A stretch of 64,000 bases of DNA from JAHEKD01 sp965204695 (GTDB lineage: Bacteria > Pseudomonadota > Gammaproteobacteria > Arenicellales > JAHEKD01), in contig OZ242007.1 of NCBI GenBank assembly GCA_965204695.1, positions 2,356,001 to 2,420,000 of the forward strand. Direction: 5' to 3'. Of this stretch, positions 8,417 to 16,459 are shown in pieces (within the stretch, counting starts at the first letter, position 1; the number at the start of each line of letters is the position of its first letter). The translations under genes and the position numbers were made by a program. The notes under the pieces are model-generated. The model had not been told where the DNA came from. It worked only from the letters and a program-made list of their open reading frames with translations, and did no database searches.

Positions 8417-9430
8417 TCAGGCTTTTGCTGCCCGGTGTTTATCGATCATGGCTTTGCGGATGCGTTTGGTCGACTCTTCTGTACCGTCGTGGTAAGAGCC
8501 AAACCATTTGTCCCAGGGCATTTCACTGGTGCCATAGTTGCAATCAAAATAGCGGTGATGCAGTTGATGAAAAAAATCGCCCAAAGCCATCTGTCGTTTG
8601 TCTTTGACAAACAGGCTCTCAAAACCGGAATGCGAGGCGATTGGATTTAGGCCTTGCAAGTAAAAATGGTACAACACGTGCAAGGGATGAGAGGCGACCA
8701 CAAAATGGATGACCACAGAATTGAAATATAAGAAATGTTCAAGCGGATGCATGGAGATGCCTGACCAGGGTCCGACGTTAATATTACGGTGATGCAGTGA
8801 ATGCGCCAGCTTGAACATGGGCGGCCAATGTAAAAAACGGTGAATCCAGTAAAAATGCATGGATGACCAAAGTGAGATCAGCGGGAACCAGATTACAAAC
8901 CAAATTGGATTATCACTAAACGTAATAAAAGGCGCATAGCCATTCGCTGCCGCCCAAAAATAAACGATTTCATAGAGCGACCAGAATGTGCCCCCGCTTG
9001 CTAATGTCCAAAACATGTTGTCTTTGACCTGATCGGAGAAAGTAAACATGGGTTTGTCCTTGGCCATATCCTGATGGGTGAATTTGCGTTTTTTTCCTTG
9101 TCCTTTCTTACTATACAAATACCAATGTAAACCACCGGCAAATAAGCAGGTCACTAATAGGTTTTTAAAATGAATCTGCAATATCCAGCCTAACTCAAAG
9201 CTTTGCATGCTCGCCAGATCAGGCATCATAAAAGTCCAGGTGAACAGTGCCAGGCCCACCCACAATACCAGTGTGGTTAAGCTAAACCAGGAGCTACTGA
9301 ACCACCGCCAGATGCCTTGAGGTGAAGGCGGCCAACTAAACGGAGTGGCTTTATCTAGTGGCAGATCCGGGTGCCAGTTCCAGTCTTTGTCGACCAGTTG
9401 TTCCTTTTGATTAGCAGTTACTTCGCTCAT
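8417..9430 (-). CDS. Sterol desaturase / fatty acid hydroxylase superfamily membrane protein
   Basis: This 337-residue membrane protein carries the eight-histidine di-iron motif set of the superfamily: HFYWIHRFLH (residues 192-201), HSLHH (210-214) and HQLHH (288-292), between hydrophobic helices. Such enzymes use O2 to hydroxylate or desaturate a substrate at the membrane face. The start has a strong GGAGG ribosome-binding site. Its place in an operon with MttB, a GMC oxidase and aldehyde dehydrogenase argues against sterol metabolism and for oxygenation of a small or amphipathic catabolic substrate. The actual substrate is unknown. Confidence 0.88.
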   Translation of the reverse strand: MSEVTANQKEQLVDKDWNWHPDLPLDKATPFSWPPSPQGIWRWFSSSWFSLTTLVLWVGLALFTWTFMMPDLASMQSFELGWILQIHFKNLLVTCLFAGGLHWYLYSKKGQGKKRKFTHQDMAKDKPMFTFSDQVKDNMFWTLASGGTFWSLYEIVYFWAAANGYAPFITFSDNPIWFVIWFPLISLWSSMHFYWIHRFLHWPPMFKLAHSLHHRNINVGPWSGISMHPLEHFLYFNSVVIHFVVASHPLHVLYHFYLQGLNPIASHSGFESLFVKDKRQMALGDFFHQLHHRYFDCNYGTSEMPWDKWFGSYHDGTEESTKRIRKAMIDKHRAAKA

Positions 9431-9445
9431 CGTTATCCTCCGGCA

Positions 9446-10921
9446 TCACGCAAAAGGGTTAGGTTGATTAGGGGCAGTATCCAGCCACACACTTTTGATT
9501 TGCATAAACGCTTTCATGCCTTCGATACCATTTTCGCGGCCGTAGCCGGATTGTTTGTAACCACCAACCGGCGACTGGGTGGTGGCATTGAAATAATTGT
9601 TGATATAAACCGTACCGGCATTAAGTTGGTCAGCGACACGGATAGCGCGGGCACTGTCTTGAGTCCAGATGCCAGCAGCTAGGCCGAATTTAGAATCATT
9701 GGCCATTTCGATGGCTTGTGCTTCGGTCTTGAACGGAATAACGGCCAAGACCGGCCCGAAAACTTCATCCTGCGCTAATTGCATGTCTTGAGTCACACCG
9801 GTAAATATGGTTGGTTCAACGAATAAACCGTTCGGCGCATTGTCGGGTTTTACGACGTTACCGCCATAGACAAGTTTGGCACCATCTGTTTTGGCTTTTT
9901 CGATATCACTCAAAATACAGTCAAAATGGCCTTTGTGCGCAATAGGTCCAATGTGGGTAGTTGGGTCATCCGGGTGTCCCAGTCGGGCACCATTGACCAC
10001 TTTTATCAACCGCTCTACCACAGCATCGTGAATAGACTCATGCACAAGCAAACGGGATCCGGAAATACAGCTTTGCCCACCAGGTGGAAAAATACCGGCT
10101 GCTACACCGTTTACGGCTAACTCAAGGTCTGCGTCATCAAATACAAGCTGAGGTGATTTACCGCCCAGCTCCATGATGACAGGTTTAACTTTCTGTGCTG
10201 CGGTTGCTGCTGTTGCGGCACCACCGCCGACTCCACCGGTGAAACTGACTAACCGGATTAAATCATGGTTGACCAATGCACCGCCGGTTTCTGCACCTAG
10301 GCCAGTGACAACATTAATTACACCTGGCGGTAAATCAGCTTGTTCAAAGGCTTCCATCAGCACAAGTGTTGAAGCTGATGCATATTCAGATGGTTTGATT
10401 ACCACTGTGTTACCTACCGCTAACGCTGGTGCGATTTTCCAGATGGCAATTAACAAAGGTGAATTCCAGGCAGTGATACAGGCAACCGCGCCAAACGGTT
10501 CATGCCGGGTGTAATTCAAAATGCCAGGGGCATCAACAGGGATCACCGAACCCTCGATTTTATCGGCCAAACCGGCGTAATAATAAAAACTGTCCGCCAG
10601 CCAGGACTTTAGACCTGGGGTAATGTCCTTGGTTTTTTTACCGTTATCCCGGGTTTCTATTCCACCTAGCAAGTCAGCATTTTCAATTAATGCGTCACCC
10701 AATCGGCGTAGCACACGACCTCGCTCAGAAGGCAACATCTTGCTCCAGGGGCCATGCTCAAAAGCCTCATTAGCCGCTTGTACGGCTTTGTCGACATCAC
10801 TGGCATTGCATTTGGGAATTTGAGCCCAAACCTCACCCGTTGTGGGGTCGATACTCTCCAGGTATTCACCGGAGGAGGGTTTATGCCAGCCGCCGTTGGC
10901 GTAAAAATCGAATGTTTTCAT
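9446..10921 (-). CDS. Aldehyde dehydrogenase
   Basis: A second aldehyde dehydrogenase, clearly different from the one at 1140-2588. Motifs are CITAWNSPLLIAIWKIAPAL, the catalytic-Glu region VIMELGGKSPQLVFDD, and the Cys region GIFPPGGQSCISGSR. I choose the ATG at 10921 because it overlaps the stop of the upstream TPP-enzyme gene as TAATG and has GAGGAG upstream; four more residues are possible from 10933. It directly follows a TPP-dependent 2-oxoacid decarboxylase gene, so it probably oxidises the aldehyde that enzyme produces to the carboxylic acid. This decarboxylase-dehydrogenase pairing is a common catabolic arrangement. Confidence 0.92.
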   Translation of the reverse strand: MKTFDFYANGGWHKPSSGEYLESIDPTTGEVWAQIPKCNASDVDKAVQAANEAFEHGPWSKMLPSERGRVLRRLGDALIENADLLGGIETRDNGKKTKDITPGLKSWLADSFYYYAGLADKIEGSVIPVDAPGILNYTRHEPFGAVACITAWNSPLLIAIWKIAPALAVGNTVVIKPSEYASASTLVLMEAFEQADLPPGVINVVTGLGAETGGALVNHDLIRLVSFTGGVGGGAATAATAAQKVKPVIMELGGKSPQLVFDDADLELAVNGVAAGIFPPGGQSCISGSRLLVHESIHDAVVERLIKVVNGARLGHPDDPTTHIGPIAHKGHFDCILSDIEKAKTDGAKLVYGGNVVKPDNAPNGLFVEPTIFTGVTQDMQLAQDEVFGPVLAVIPFKTEAQAIEMANDSKFGLAAGIWTQDSARAIRVADQLNAGTVYINNYFNATTQSPVGGYKQSGYGRENGIEGMKAFMQIKSVWLDTAPNQPNPFA

Positions 10922-12573
10922 TATTTTAGCCACTCCTCATCTTCTGTCACACAAATAACGGTGGGTTTATCAGCCTTCAATGCATTTGCAATAGCATTGG
11001 TAAATTCTTCGGCTCTGTTTGCACGTAAACCATAACAACTGCAAGCGTCGGCCAGTTTGACGAAATCCGGATTCATACCTTCTACACCAATAAGTGGAAT
11101 ATCCCGGATTTTCATATCATCTTGAATTTGCTTTAAGCCACCGTTTTCCCAGATCACAACCGGTAATGCTAAACCCTCTTCAGCAGCCGTAACCAATTCT
11201 TGAATAGTGAACATCACACCACCGTCTCCAGCCAGTACAATAATATCTTTATCAGGCTGTGCTAGTTTGGCTCCAATTGCATTAGGCAGACCACACCCCA
11301 GAGTACAAAAACCCGCAGGATAATGCCATTGTCGAGGTTTATTTACAGACATCACAAACGCACCGGTATAAACCAGTTGGCAGATATCGCCCATAAAAAC
11401 AGTATCATCACCGCAATTTCCACGCAATAAATCGAGTAAGCGAGTATGCTGTTGTTCCGCTGATGTCAGGTTGCTCATGATCTGGGCTTTAATTCCTACT
11501 ACCTTTTCTTCAGCCTGGATTCTGGATACTTTGCTTTCAAACCCGTCGAGTAATTGCAGTAAGGATTGGCAGCTTTTCTGGGCATCGCCGATAAGCGCAA
11601 TGTCAGCAGGGTATAAATCATTCACTTTGCGGGCATCAATATCAATCCGGATAAGTTTTCCTCCGAGCTCCATTTTCTCAATGAAGCTGTCGGTTTCCCC
11701 GATCTCAGTGCCGACAGCCAGGATCACATCAGGTGTTTTTAACAATTCCCGTACTTCGGGACGTACTGTGCTACCGCCAAGGCTCAAGGCGTGATTGTCA
11801 GGCACGATGCCTTTACCGGCGGTACTGGTTACTACGATGGCATTTAGCTGATCGGTAAGCTGGGTCAGTTCGCTTGCCGCACTCGTTGCACCGCCGCCAA
11901 CCATAATTACAGGGTTTTGGGCACTAATTAATAATTCTTTGGCTGACTGTAAAGCTGATTTATCGGCTTGGGGTTTATTAGCCGGTATAATTTTATTCCA
12001 GTTGCCATCCGTTATACGTGCCAGCACATCTATAGGGATAGAAATGTGCACGGGACGTGGACGGGAAGATTCGAATACAGAAAACGCCTGCCCGATCAAC
12101 TCTGGTAAATCTTCTGGATAATTGGCCTTGGCGCTAAATGCTGTTAAGGGAGCCATAACGGCATTTAGATCAGTGACTTCATGAAGACAACCCCAGCCTT
12201 TTCCATGTGTATGGCTGGCAGTGTCAGAAGAAATTAATAAGACGGGTATTGAATCAGCATAAGCCTGACCAATTGCGGTTGAAGCATTGGTCACACCGGG
12301 ACCTGAGATGACTAAAGCTACGCCGGGTTTTCCGGTAGTACGGGCATAGCCATCGGCCATAAAACCGGCTCCCTGTTCATTACGGGCCTGGATATGGGTG
12401 ATTGTGCTATCAGCCAGGCCGCGACAAAAATCCAGAGTATGAACACCTGGTATACCGAACACCGTATCTACACCATACTGTTCCAGCAGGTTGACCAGAG
12501 CTTCGCCACAGGTTATCTGGTTATTTGATTGCTGGGACTTAGTTGACACTGTTGCCGTGAAGTGATTGTTCAT
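10921..12573 (-). CDS. TPP-dependent decarboxylase, acetolactate synthase-like (AruI-like)
   Basis: The 550-residue protein has the three-domain layout of thiamine-diphosphate enzymes: an N-terminal pyrimidine-binding domain with the activating Glu in ARNEQGAGFMADGYAR (E66), a central domain, and a C-terminal pyrophosphate-binding domain with GDGGVMFTIQEL and the later WENGG. The N-terminus CGEALVNLLEQYGVDTVFGIPGVHT resembles 5-guanidino-2-oxopentanoate decarboxylase AruI. The most probable reaction is decarboxylation of a 2-oxo acid to an aldehyde for the next gene's dehydrogenase. The start has a clear GAGGA site and overlaps the GMC gene by 35 bases. No arginine transaminase gene lies nearby, so the AruI substrate is not implied. 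Confidence 0.88.
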   Translation of the reverse strand: MNNHFTATVSTKSQQSNNQITCGEALVNLLEQYGVDTVFGIPGVHTLDFCRGLADSTITHIQARNEQGAGFMADGYARTTGKPGVALVISGPGVTNASTAIGQAYADSIPVLLISSDTASHTHGKGWGCLHEVTDLNAVMAPLTAFSAKANYPEDLPELIGQAFSVFESSRPRPVHISIPIDVLARITDGNWNKIIPANKPQADKSALQSAKELLISAQNPVIMVGGGATSAASELTQLTDQLNAIVVTSTAGKGIVPDNHALSLGGSTVRPEVRELLKTPDVILAVGTEIGETDSFIEKMELGGKLIRIDIDARKVNDLYPADIALIGDAQKSCQSLLQLLDGFESKVSRIQAEEKVVGIKAQIMSNLTSAEQQHTRLLDLLRGNCGDDTVFMGDICQLVYTGAFVMSVNKPRQWHYPAGFCTLGCGLPNAIGAKLAQPDKDIIVLAGDGGVMFTIQELVTAAEEGLALPVVIWENGGLKQIQDDMKIRDIPLIGVEGMNPDFVKLADACSCYGLRANRAEEFTNAIANALKADKPTVICVTEDEEWLK

Positions 12574-14260
12574 AACTTTCCTCTGCGAAGCTTGAATGCT
12601 TTGAATGGGTTTCGTTTAATACTAAGTCAGCCGCTTTTTCGGCGAAAGCGATAATTGGTGTGTTAGTGTTACCTGTGGTTATTCGGGGCATAATTGAGCC
12701 GTCGACAACGCGAAGATTTTCTACCCCGTAGACTTTAGTTGTAGGATCAACAACATTCATATGGTCATCCGCAGTTCCCATTTTGCAGGTGCCTACAGGG
12801 TGATGGCCTGTAGTGGTAAATTTTCGAATAGATTCCAGTAATTCATTATCAGATTGGACTGCGGTACCTGGTTGTAATTCTTCTCCCCGGTATACATCAA
12901 AGGCAGATTGACTGACGACATCACGCATGGCTTTAATCCCCTCAATCAAGTCACGCCTATCTTTTTTTCGGGATAAAAAGTTAGGATTAATTATTGGATG
13001 ATCAAGAGGATTGGCACTTTTAAGTTTGACTGAGCCACGTGATTGTGGGTGCATTTGATTAATATCGAGTTGGAAGCCGCAGCCAGCTTGTTTGCCACGC
13101 ACCAAAATCTGACTGCCAAGGTTCCCCGGATTCAGTTTCGATGAATTAATGGGTTTTTCGGTCACGATCATACGGGTAAACATGGTTTGTAAATCTGGAA
13201 CAAGATTAGAATGATTCAGACTGAAAAACAGATTGGTACTCCAAAAAGGATTGGTACAGGGCCCGTTCTTATTGAGAAGATATTGAAAGCCAATACCTAA
13301 AGCTCGGTCAAAACGTTGATATTTCGCTAATGTTAATGATTCATCCGTACACACATATTGCAATGGATAGTTGATGTGGTCTTGTAAATTCATACCCACA
13401 CCCGGGAGGTCAGCAACGATGTTGATATCATAAGCTTGAAGTTTATTTGCTGCTCCAACACCCGATAACATTAGTAATTGTGGTGTTGCAAAAGTGCCTA
13501 AGCAAAGGATAATTTCTTTTGTTGCATAAACAGTGTTTATATCGGCATCTACAGCAAAACGAATGCCTTTAGCTTGAGTACCCGTAAATATAATTTGATG
13601 GGCATGTGCGTTAGTCTTTATTGTCAGGTTTTGATACTGATTTGGATTTGGCAAATAACTCAACGCCGCCGATTGGCGCTGGCCATTATGAACGGTCACA
13701 TCAAGCACGCCAACTCCATGTTGACTTGCAGCGTTGAAGTCTGAGTTGTAATTGTATCCTGCCTGTTGGCAGGCAGAAATAAAGGCCTGATCTAATTCAC
13801 CGAAATTGATTGCTTCGGAAATCTTTAATGGACCGTTTTGACCATGAAGTTCATTAGACTGATGAGCCACCGTTTCTAATTTTTTAAAATAGGGCAATAA
13901 ATCCTGGTAACACCAACCCGGAAGGTTCCAATCATCATAGTCTTGGGCATTGCCTCGAATATGCATCATGCCGTTCATGATAGAACTGCCACCTAAGGCT
14001 TTCCCACGTGGGTAATAAATACACCGATCATAGAGCTCAGTTTGTGGAACCGATTTATAGCCCCAGTCGTATTTTGGATTTCCAAACAAAAAGCCATTTC
14101 CGGCTGGCATTTTGATGAAAAAATCTTTTCCGTTGCCGCCTGCTTCAAGCAGCAAAACCTTAGCATCACCACGCTCACTTAAGCGTCTAGCCATTACGCA
14201 GCCAGCTGAACCACCGCCAACAATGATGTAATCAAAAGTATTTTCAGTTGTCTTGTTCAC
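12539..14260 (-). CDS. GMC oxidoreductase (choline dehydrogenase-like)
   Basis: This 573-residue flavoprotein belongs to the glucose-methanol-choline family. It has the N-terminal FAD-binding DYIIVGGGSAGCVMARRLSE, the GMC signature around GKALGGSSIMNGMMHIRG, and the C-terminal active-site segment GHHPVGTCKMG. It would oxidise a primary alcohol to an aldehyde. The ATG overlaps the LeuB-like stop as ATGA. It shares family but little local sequence with the second GMC gene at 46888-48531. Choline itself is possible, but a betaine aldehyde dehydrogenase of the BetB type is not evident, so the alcohol substrate stays open. Confidence 0.93.
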   Translation of the reverse strand: MNKTTENTFDYIIVGGGSAGCVMARRLSERGDAKVLLLEAGGNGKDFFIKMPAGNGFLFGNPKYDWGYKSVPQTELYDRCIYYPRGKALGGSSIMNGMMHIRGNAQDYDDWNLPGWCYQDLLPYFKKLETVAHQSNELHGQNGPLKISEAINFGELDQAFISACQQAGYNYNSDFNAASQHGVGVLDVTVHNGQRQSAALSYLPNPNQYQNLTIKTNAHAHQIIFTGTQAKGIRFAVDADINTVYATKEIILCLGTFATPQLLMLSGVGAANKLQAYDINIVADLPGVGMNLQDHINYPLQYVCTDESLTLAKYQRFDRALGIGFQYLLNKNGPCTNPFWSTNLFFSLNHSNLVPDLQTMFTRMIVTEKPINSSKLNPGNLGSQILVRGKQAGCGFQLDINQMHPQSRGSVKLKSANPLDHPIINPNFLSRKKDRRDLIEGIKAMRDVVSQSAFDVYRGEELQPGTAVQSDNELLESIRKFTTTGHHPVGTCKMGTADDHMNVVDPTTKVYGVENLRVVDGSIMPRITTGNTNTPIIAFAEKAADLVLNETHSKHSSFAEESYEQSLHGNSVN

Positions 14261-15360
14261 GATTGTTTGTATTCGGAAATAATGCGCTGAGTTACATCTT
14301 TTGTTGTTGAACGACCTTTTAAATCCGGAGTTGTTACGCCTGCACTAATGGTTCGAATGACTGCCTGTTCAATTTCATCAGCCAGGTCTTTTCGCTTAAA
14401 ACTGTATTGCAACATCATTGCCATGCTTAGAATCATGCCGATTGGGTTAGCTATTCCTTGGCCGGTAATATCAGGTGCTGAGCCATGCACAGGCTCATAA
14501 ATCCCGGGTAACGAATTTTCGTCGGGATTAAGAGTGCTCAAACATGCCGATGGTAGCATGCCCAAAGAACCGGCCATGGTGCCGGTTAAATCAGAAGTCA
14601 AATCACCGAACAAATTATCGCCAATTACAACGTCAAAGGCAGTTGGATTCATGGTCATTTGATAAAGGGTGTTATCAGCGTATTGATGAACCAGTTCAAT
14701 ACCTGGGTATTCGCTTTCACCAATTTGACTGACTACTCGTCGCCATAACGCACCGCTTTCGGTGACATTGGATTTGTCCATTGAAACAACTTTCCCGCGG
14801 CGTTGTTGAGCTAATTCAAAGCCTACCCGCGCGAATTGTTCGATTTCGGTACTGGTGTAGTAATTGGCGTCGTAGCCCTGAAAACTGCCATCAGGTAATT
14901 CGTCAATACCTCTGGGGTAGCCAAAAAACATCCCACTGCACAATTCTCTTAACACCATGATGTCAGTGTTAGCGACCACTTCAGGCCTAAAAGGTGTATG
15001 TTCAATGATCGGGGTATAACATTTGGCCGGACGCAAGCCAGCGAAAGTATTTAATTCTTTTCTTAATCGCATTAAGCCGTCTTTAGCTTGGGGTGGGCCG
15101 ATGATATCCAAATTGTCCCATTTCGGACCGCCGACTGAACCGACTATCAGGGCATCTGCTTGTTTGGCCAATTCAACTGTTTCATCACGGCAAAAAGTAC
15201 CGTATTTATCGTAAGCAGCGCCATGAAGTAAATCTTCAGTCAAATTCAATTCAAGACCTTCTTGTTCACAGATAAATTGCAGCGATTCAAGTGCTGCATC
15301 GACTACCTCTGGACCAATGCCATCACCACCGAGAACAAGAATATTCAGAGATTTTTTCAT
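14257..15360 (-). CDS. 3-isopropylmalate dehydrogenase-like beta-decarboxylating dehydrogenase
   Basis: The 367-residue protein belongs to the isocitrate/isopropylmalate dehydrogenase family (NAD-dependent oxidative decarboxylation of 3-substituted malates). It has GGDGIGPEVV at the start, GSVGGPKWD, the substrate-helix segment LRKELNTFAGLRPAK, SMDKSNVTESGALW, the metal-binding GDNLFGDLTSDL, and EPVHGSAPDITGQGIANP. The substrate helix looks like LeuB rather than tartrate dehydrogenase. However it is the first gene of a catabolic operon with no leuA, leuC or leuD nearby, so it may act on a different 2-hydroxy acid. It is divergent from a LysR gene. Confidence 0.85.
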   Translation of the reverse strand: MKKSLNILVLGGDGIGPEVVDAALESLQFICEQEGLELNLTEDLLHGAAYDKYGTFCRDETVELAKQADALIVGSVGGPKWDNLDIIGPPQAKDGLMRLRKELNTFAGLRPAKCYTPIIEHTPFRPEVVANTDIMVLRELCSGMFFGYPRGIDELPDGSFQGYDANYYTSTEIEQFARVGFELAQQRRGKVVSMDKSNVTESGALWRRVVSQIGESEYPGIELVHQYADNTLYQMTMNPTAFDVVIGDNLFGDLTSDLTGTMAGSLGMLPSACLSTLNPDENSLPGIYEPVHGSAPDITGQGIANPIGMILSMAMMLQYSFKRKDLADEIEQAVIRTISAGVTTPDLKGRSTTKDVTQRIISEYKQS

Positions 15361-15399
15361 GCCGTTGATTCATTCAATAAAACAGATGCTATCATGGAG

Positions 15400-15455
15400 T
15401 TTTTTGCTTGAAAACAAGTAAAAAAATCATAATAATCATTCTAAAAAGGAATGAT
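15400..15455. promoter_or_regulatory. Candidate LysR operator region of the MttB operon
   Basis: Two inverted repeats lie in the gap between the divergent LeuB-like and LysR genes. The first pairs TTTTTTGCTTG with CAAGTAAAAAA around AAAA (15400-15425). The second is ATCATTC - 7 bases - GAATGAT (15435-15455) and overlaps the likely LysR ribosome-binding site. Both suit control of the operon and autoregulation. Only symmetry and position support this. Confidence 0.4.
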
Positions 15456-15461
15456 CTAGTA

Positions 15462-16352
15462 ATGTTACCGCCTTTAAACGCCTTGCGCTCCTTTGAAGTC
15501 TCCGCCCGGCATCTAAGTTTTACTAGCGCTGCCAAAGAGTTGAAAGTCAGACAACCGGCAGTTAGCAGGCAAGTGGCTGAGCTTGAGCGGTGGTTGGGCC
15601 AACCATTATTTATAAGACGCAAACCCAGGCTTGAACTGACAAATCAGGGTCAGATTTTGTTTTCGGCGATTTCGTCAGGTTTTGAGCAGATTTCACAGGC
15701 GGTGAAATTAATTCGTAAACTGCCTGATGAATCTCAACTGGTTGTGGATGTATCGATCGGTATTGCCAGTTGTTGGTTGATGGCCAGATTAGCTGATTTT
15801 AGAAAACGTTATCCTCAGGTAAATTTACAATTAATTACACGCGATAGTAATCGAGGATTTGATTCAAATGCTGTAGACGTTGTGGTGATGTTTGGAGAAC
15901 AAAAAGAACTCCCCGGTTATCAATCTAAATTGTTATTCAAAGAAACGTTGTTTCCAATTTGTAGTAATGATTATTTATCTGGAAAAGTCTTTTCGGCTGA
16001 TGAATTAGCCCGGGAAAAATTACTCTACCTCAGAGACCCTTATCATGCTTCAGATTGGCAACAACTTTTCAAACAGACTAACATTAACCCATCAACGCCA
16101 ACATCAGACCGGTTTTATAATAGTTATATTGTCTATCTACAAGCGGCTTTAAATGGTGAAGGTATTGCTTTGGGTTGGCGCTATTTGATGGCGGATCTAT
16201 TGCAGGCTGGGCGCTTGAGGATTGCAGCAGATATAAGTGTCAGTACCGGTCGTGGATATTACTGCTGTTTTTTCGAGCGCGCAAAAAACAAAGATCAGGC
16301 ATCAATTTTCGTTGATTGGTTGATCGAGCAAGCTGAACTGACAGCAGTTTGA
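15462..16352 (+). CDS. LysR-family transcriptional regulator (GcvA-like)
   Basis: The protein begins MLPPLNALRSFEVSARHLSF, the usual start of GcvA-like LysR regulators, so I place the start at 15462 although the frame is open from 15408. The helix-turn-helix lies at about residues 18-40 (FTSAAKELKVRQPAVSRQV) and an effector-binding domain follows. The gene is divergent from the seven-gene MttB operon and is its likely activator. The inducing molecule is probably the substrate or an early intermediate. Confidence 0.92.
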   Translation: MLPPLNALRSFEVSARHLSFTSAAKELKVRQPAVSRQVAELERWLGQPLFIRRKPRLELTNQGQILFSAISSGFEQISQAVKLIRKLPDESQLVVDVSIGIASCWLMARLADFRKRYPQVNLQLITRDSNRGFDSNAVDVVVMFGEQKELPGYQSKLLFKETLFPICSNDYLSGKVFSADELAREKLLYLRDPYHASDWQQLFKQTNINPSTPTSDRFYNSYIVYLQAALNGEGIALGWRYLMADLLQAGRLRIAADISVSTGRGYYCCFFERAKNKDQASIFVDWLIEQAELTAV

Positions 16353-16459
16353 ATTGAATCTATACGATCGAGTAACGAAAGTAATCTATAGTGATCTATT
16401 TAGAATGAGTAGTGGGATGAGCTATAATTTTCCGAGAGAATTGTCAGTAAAGTTAACCG

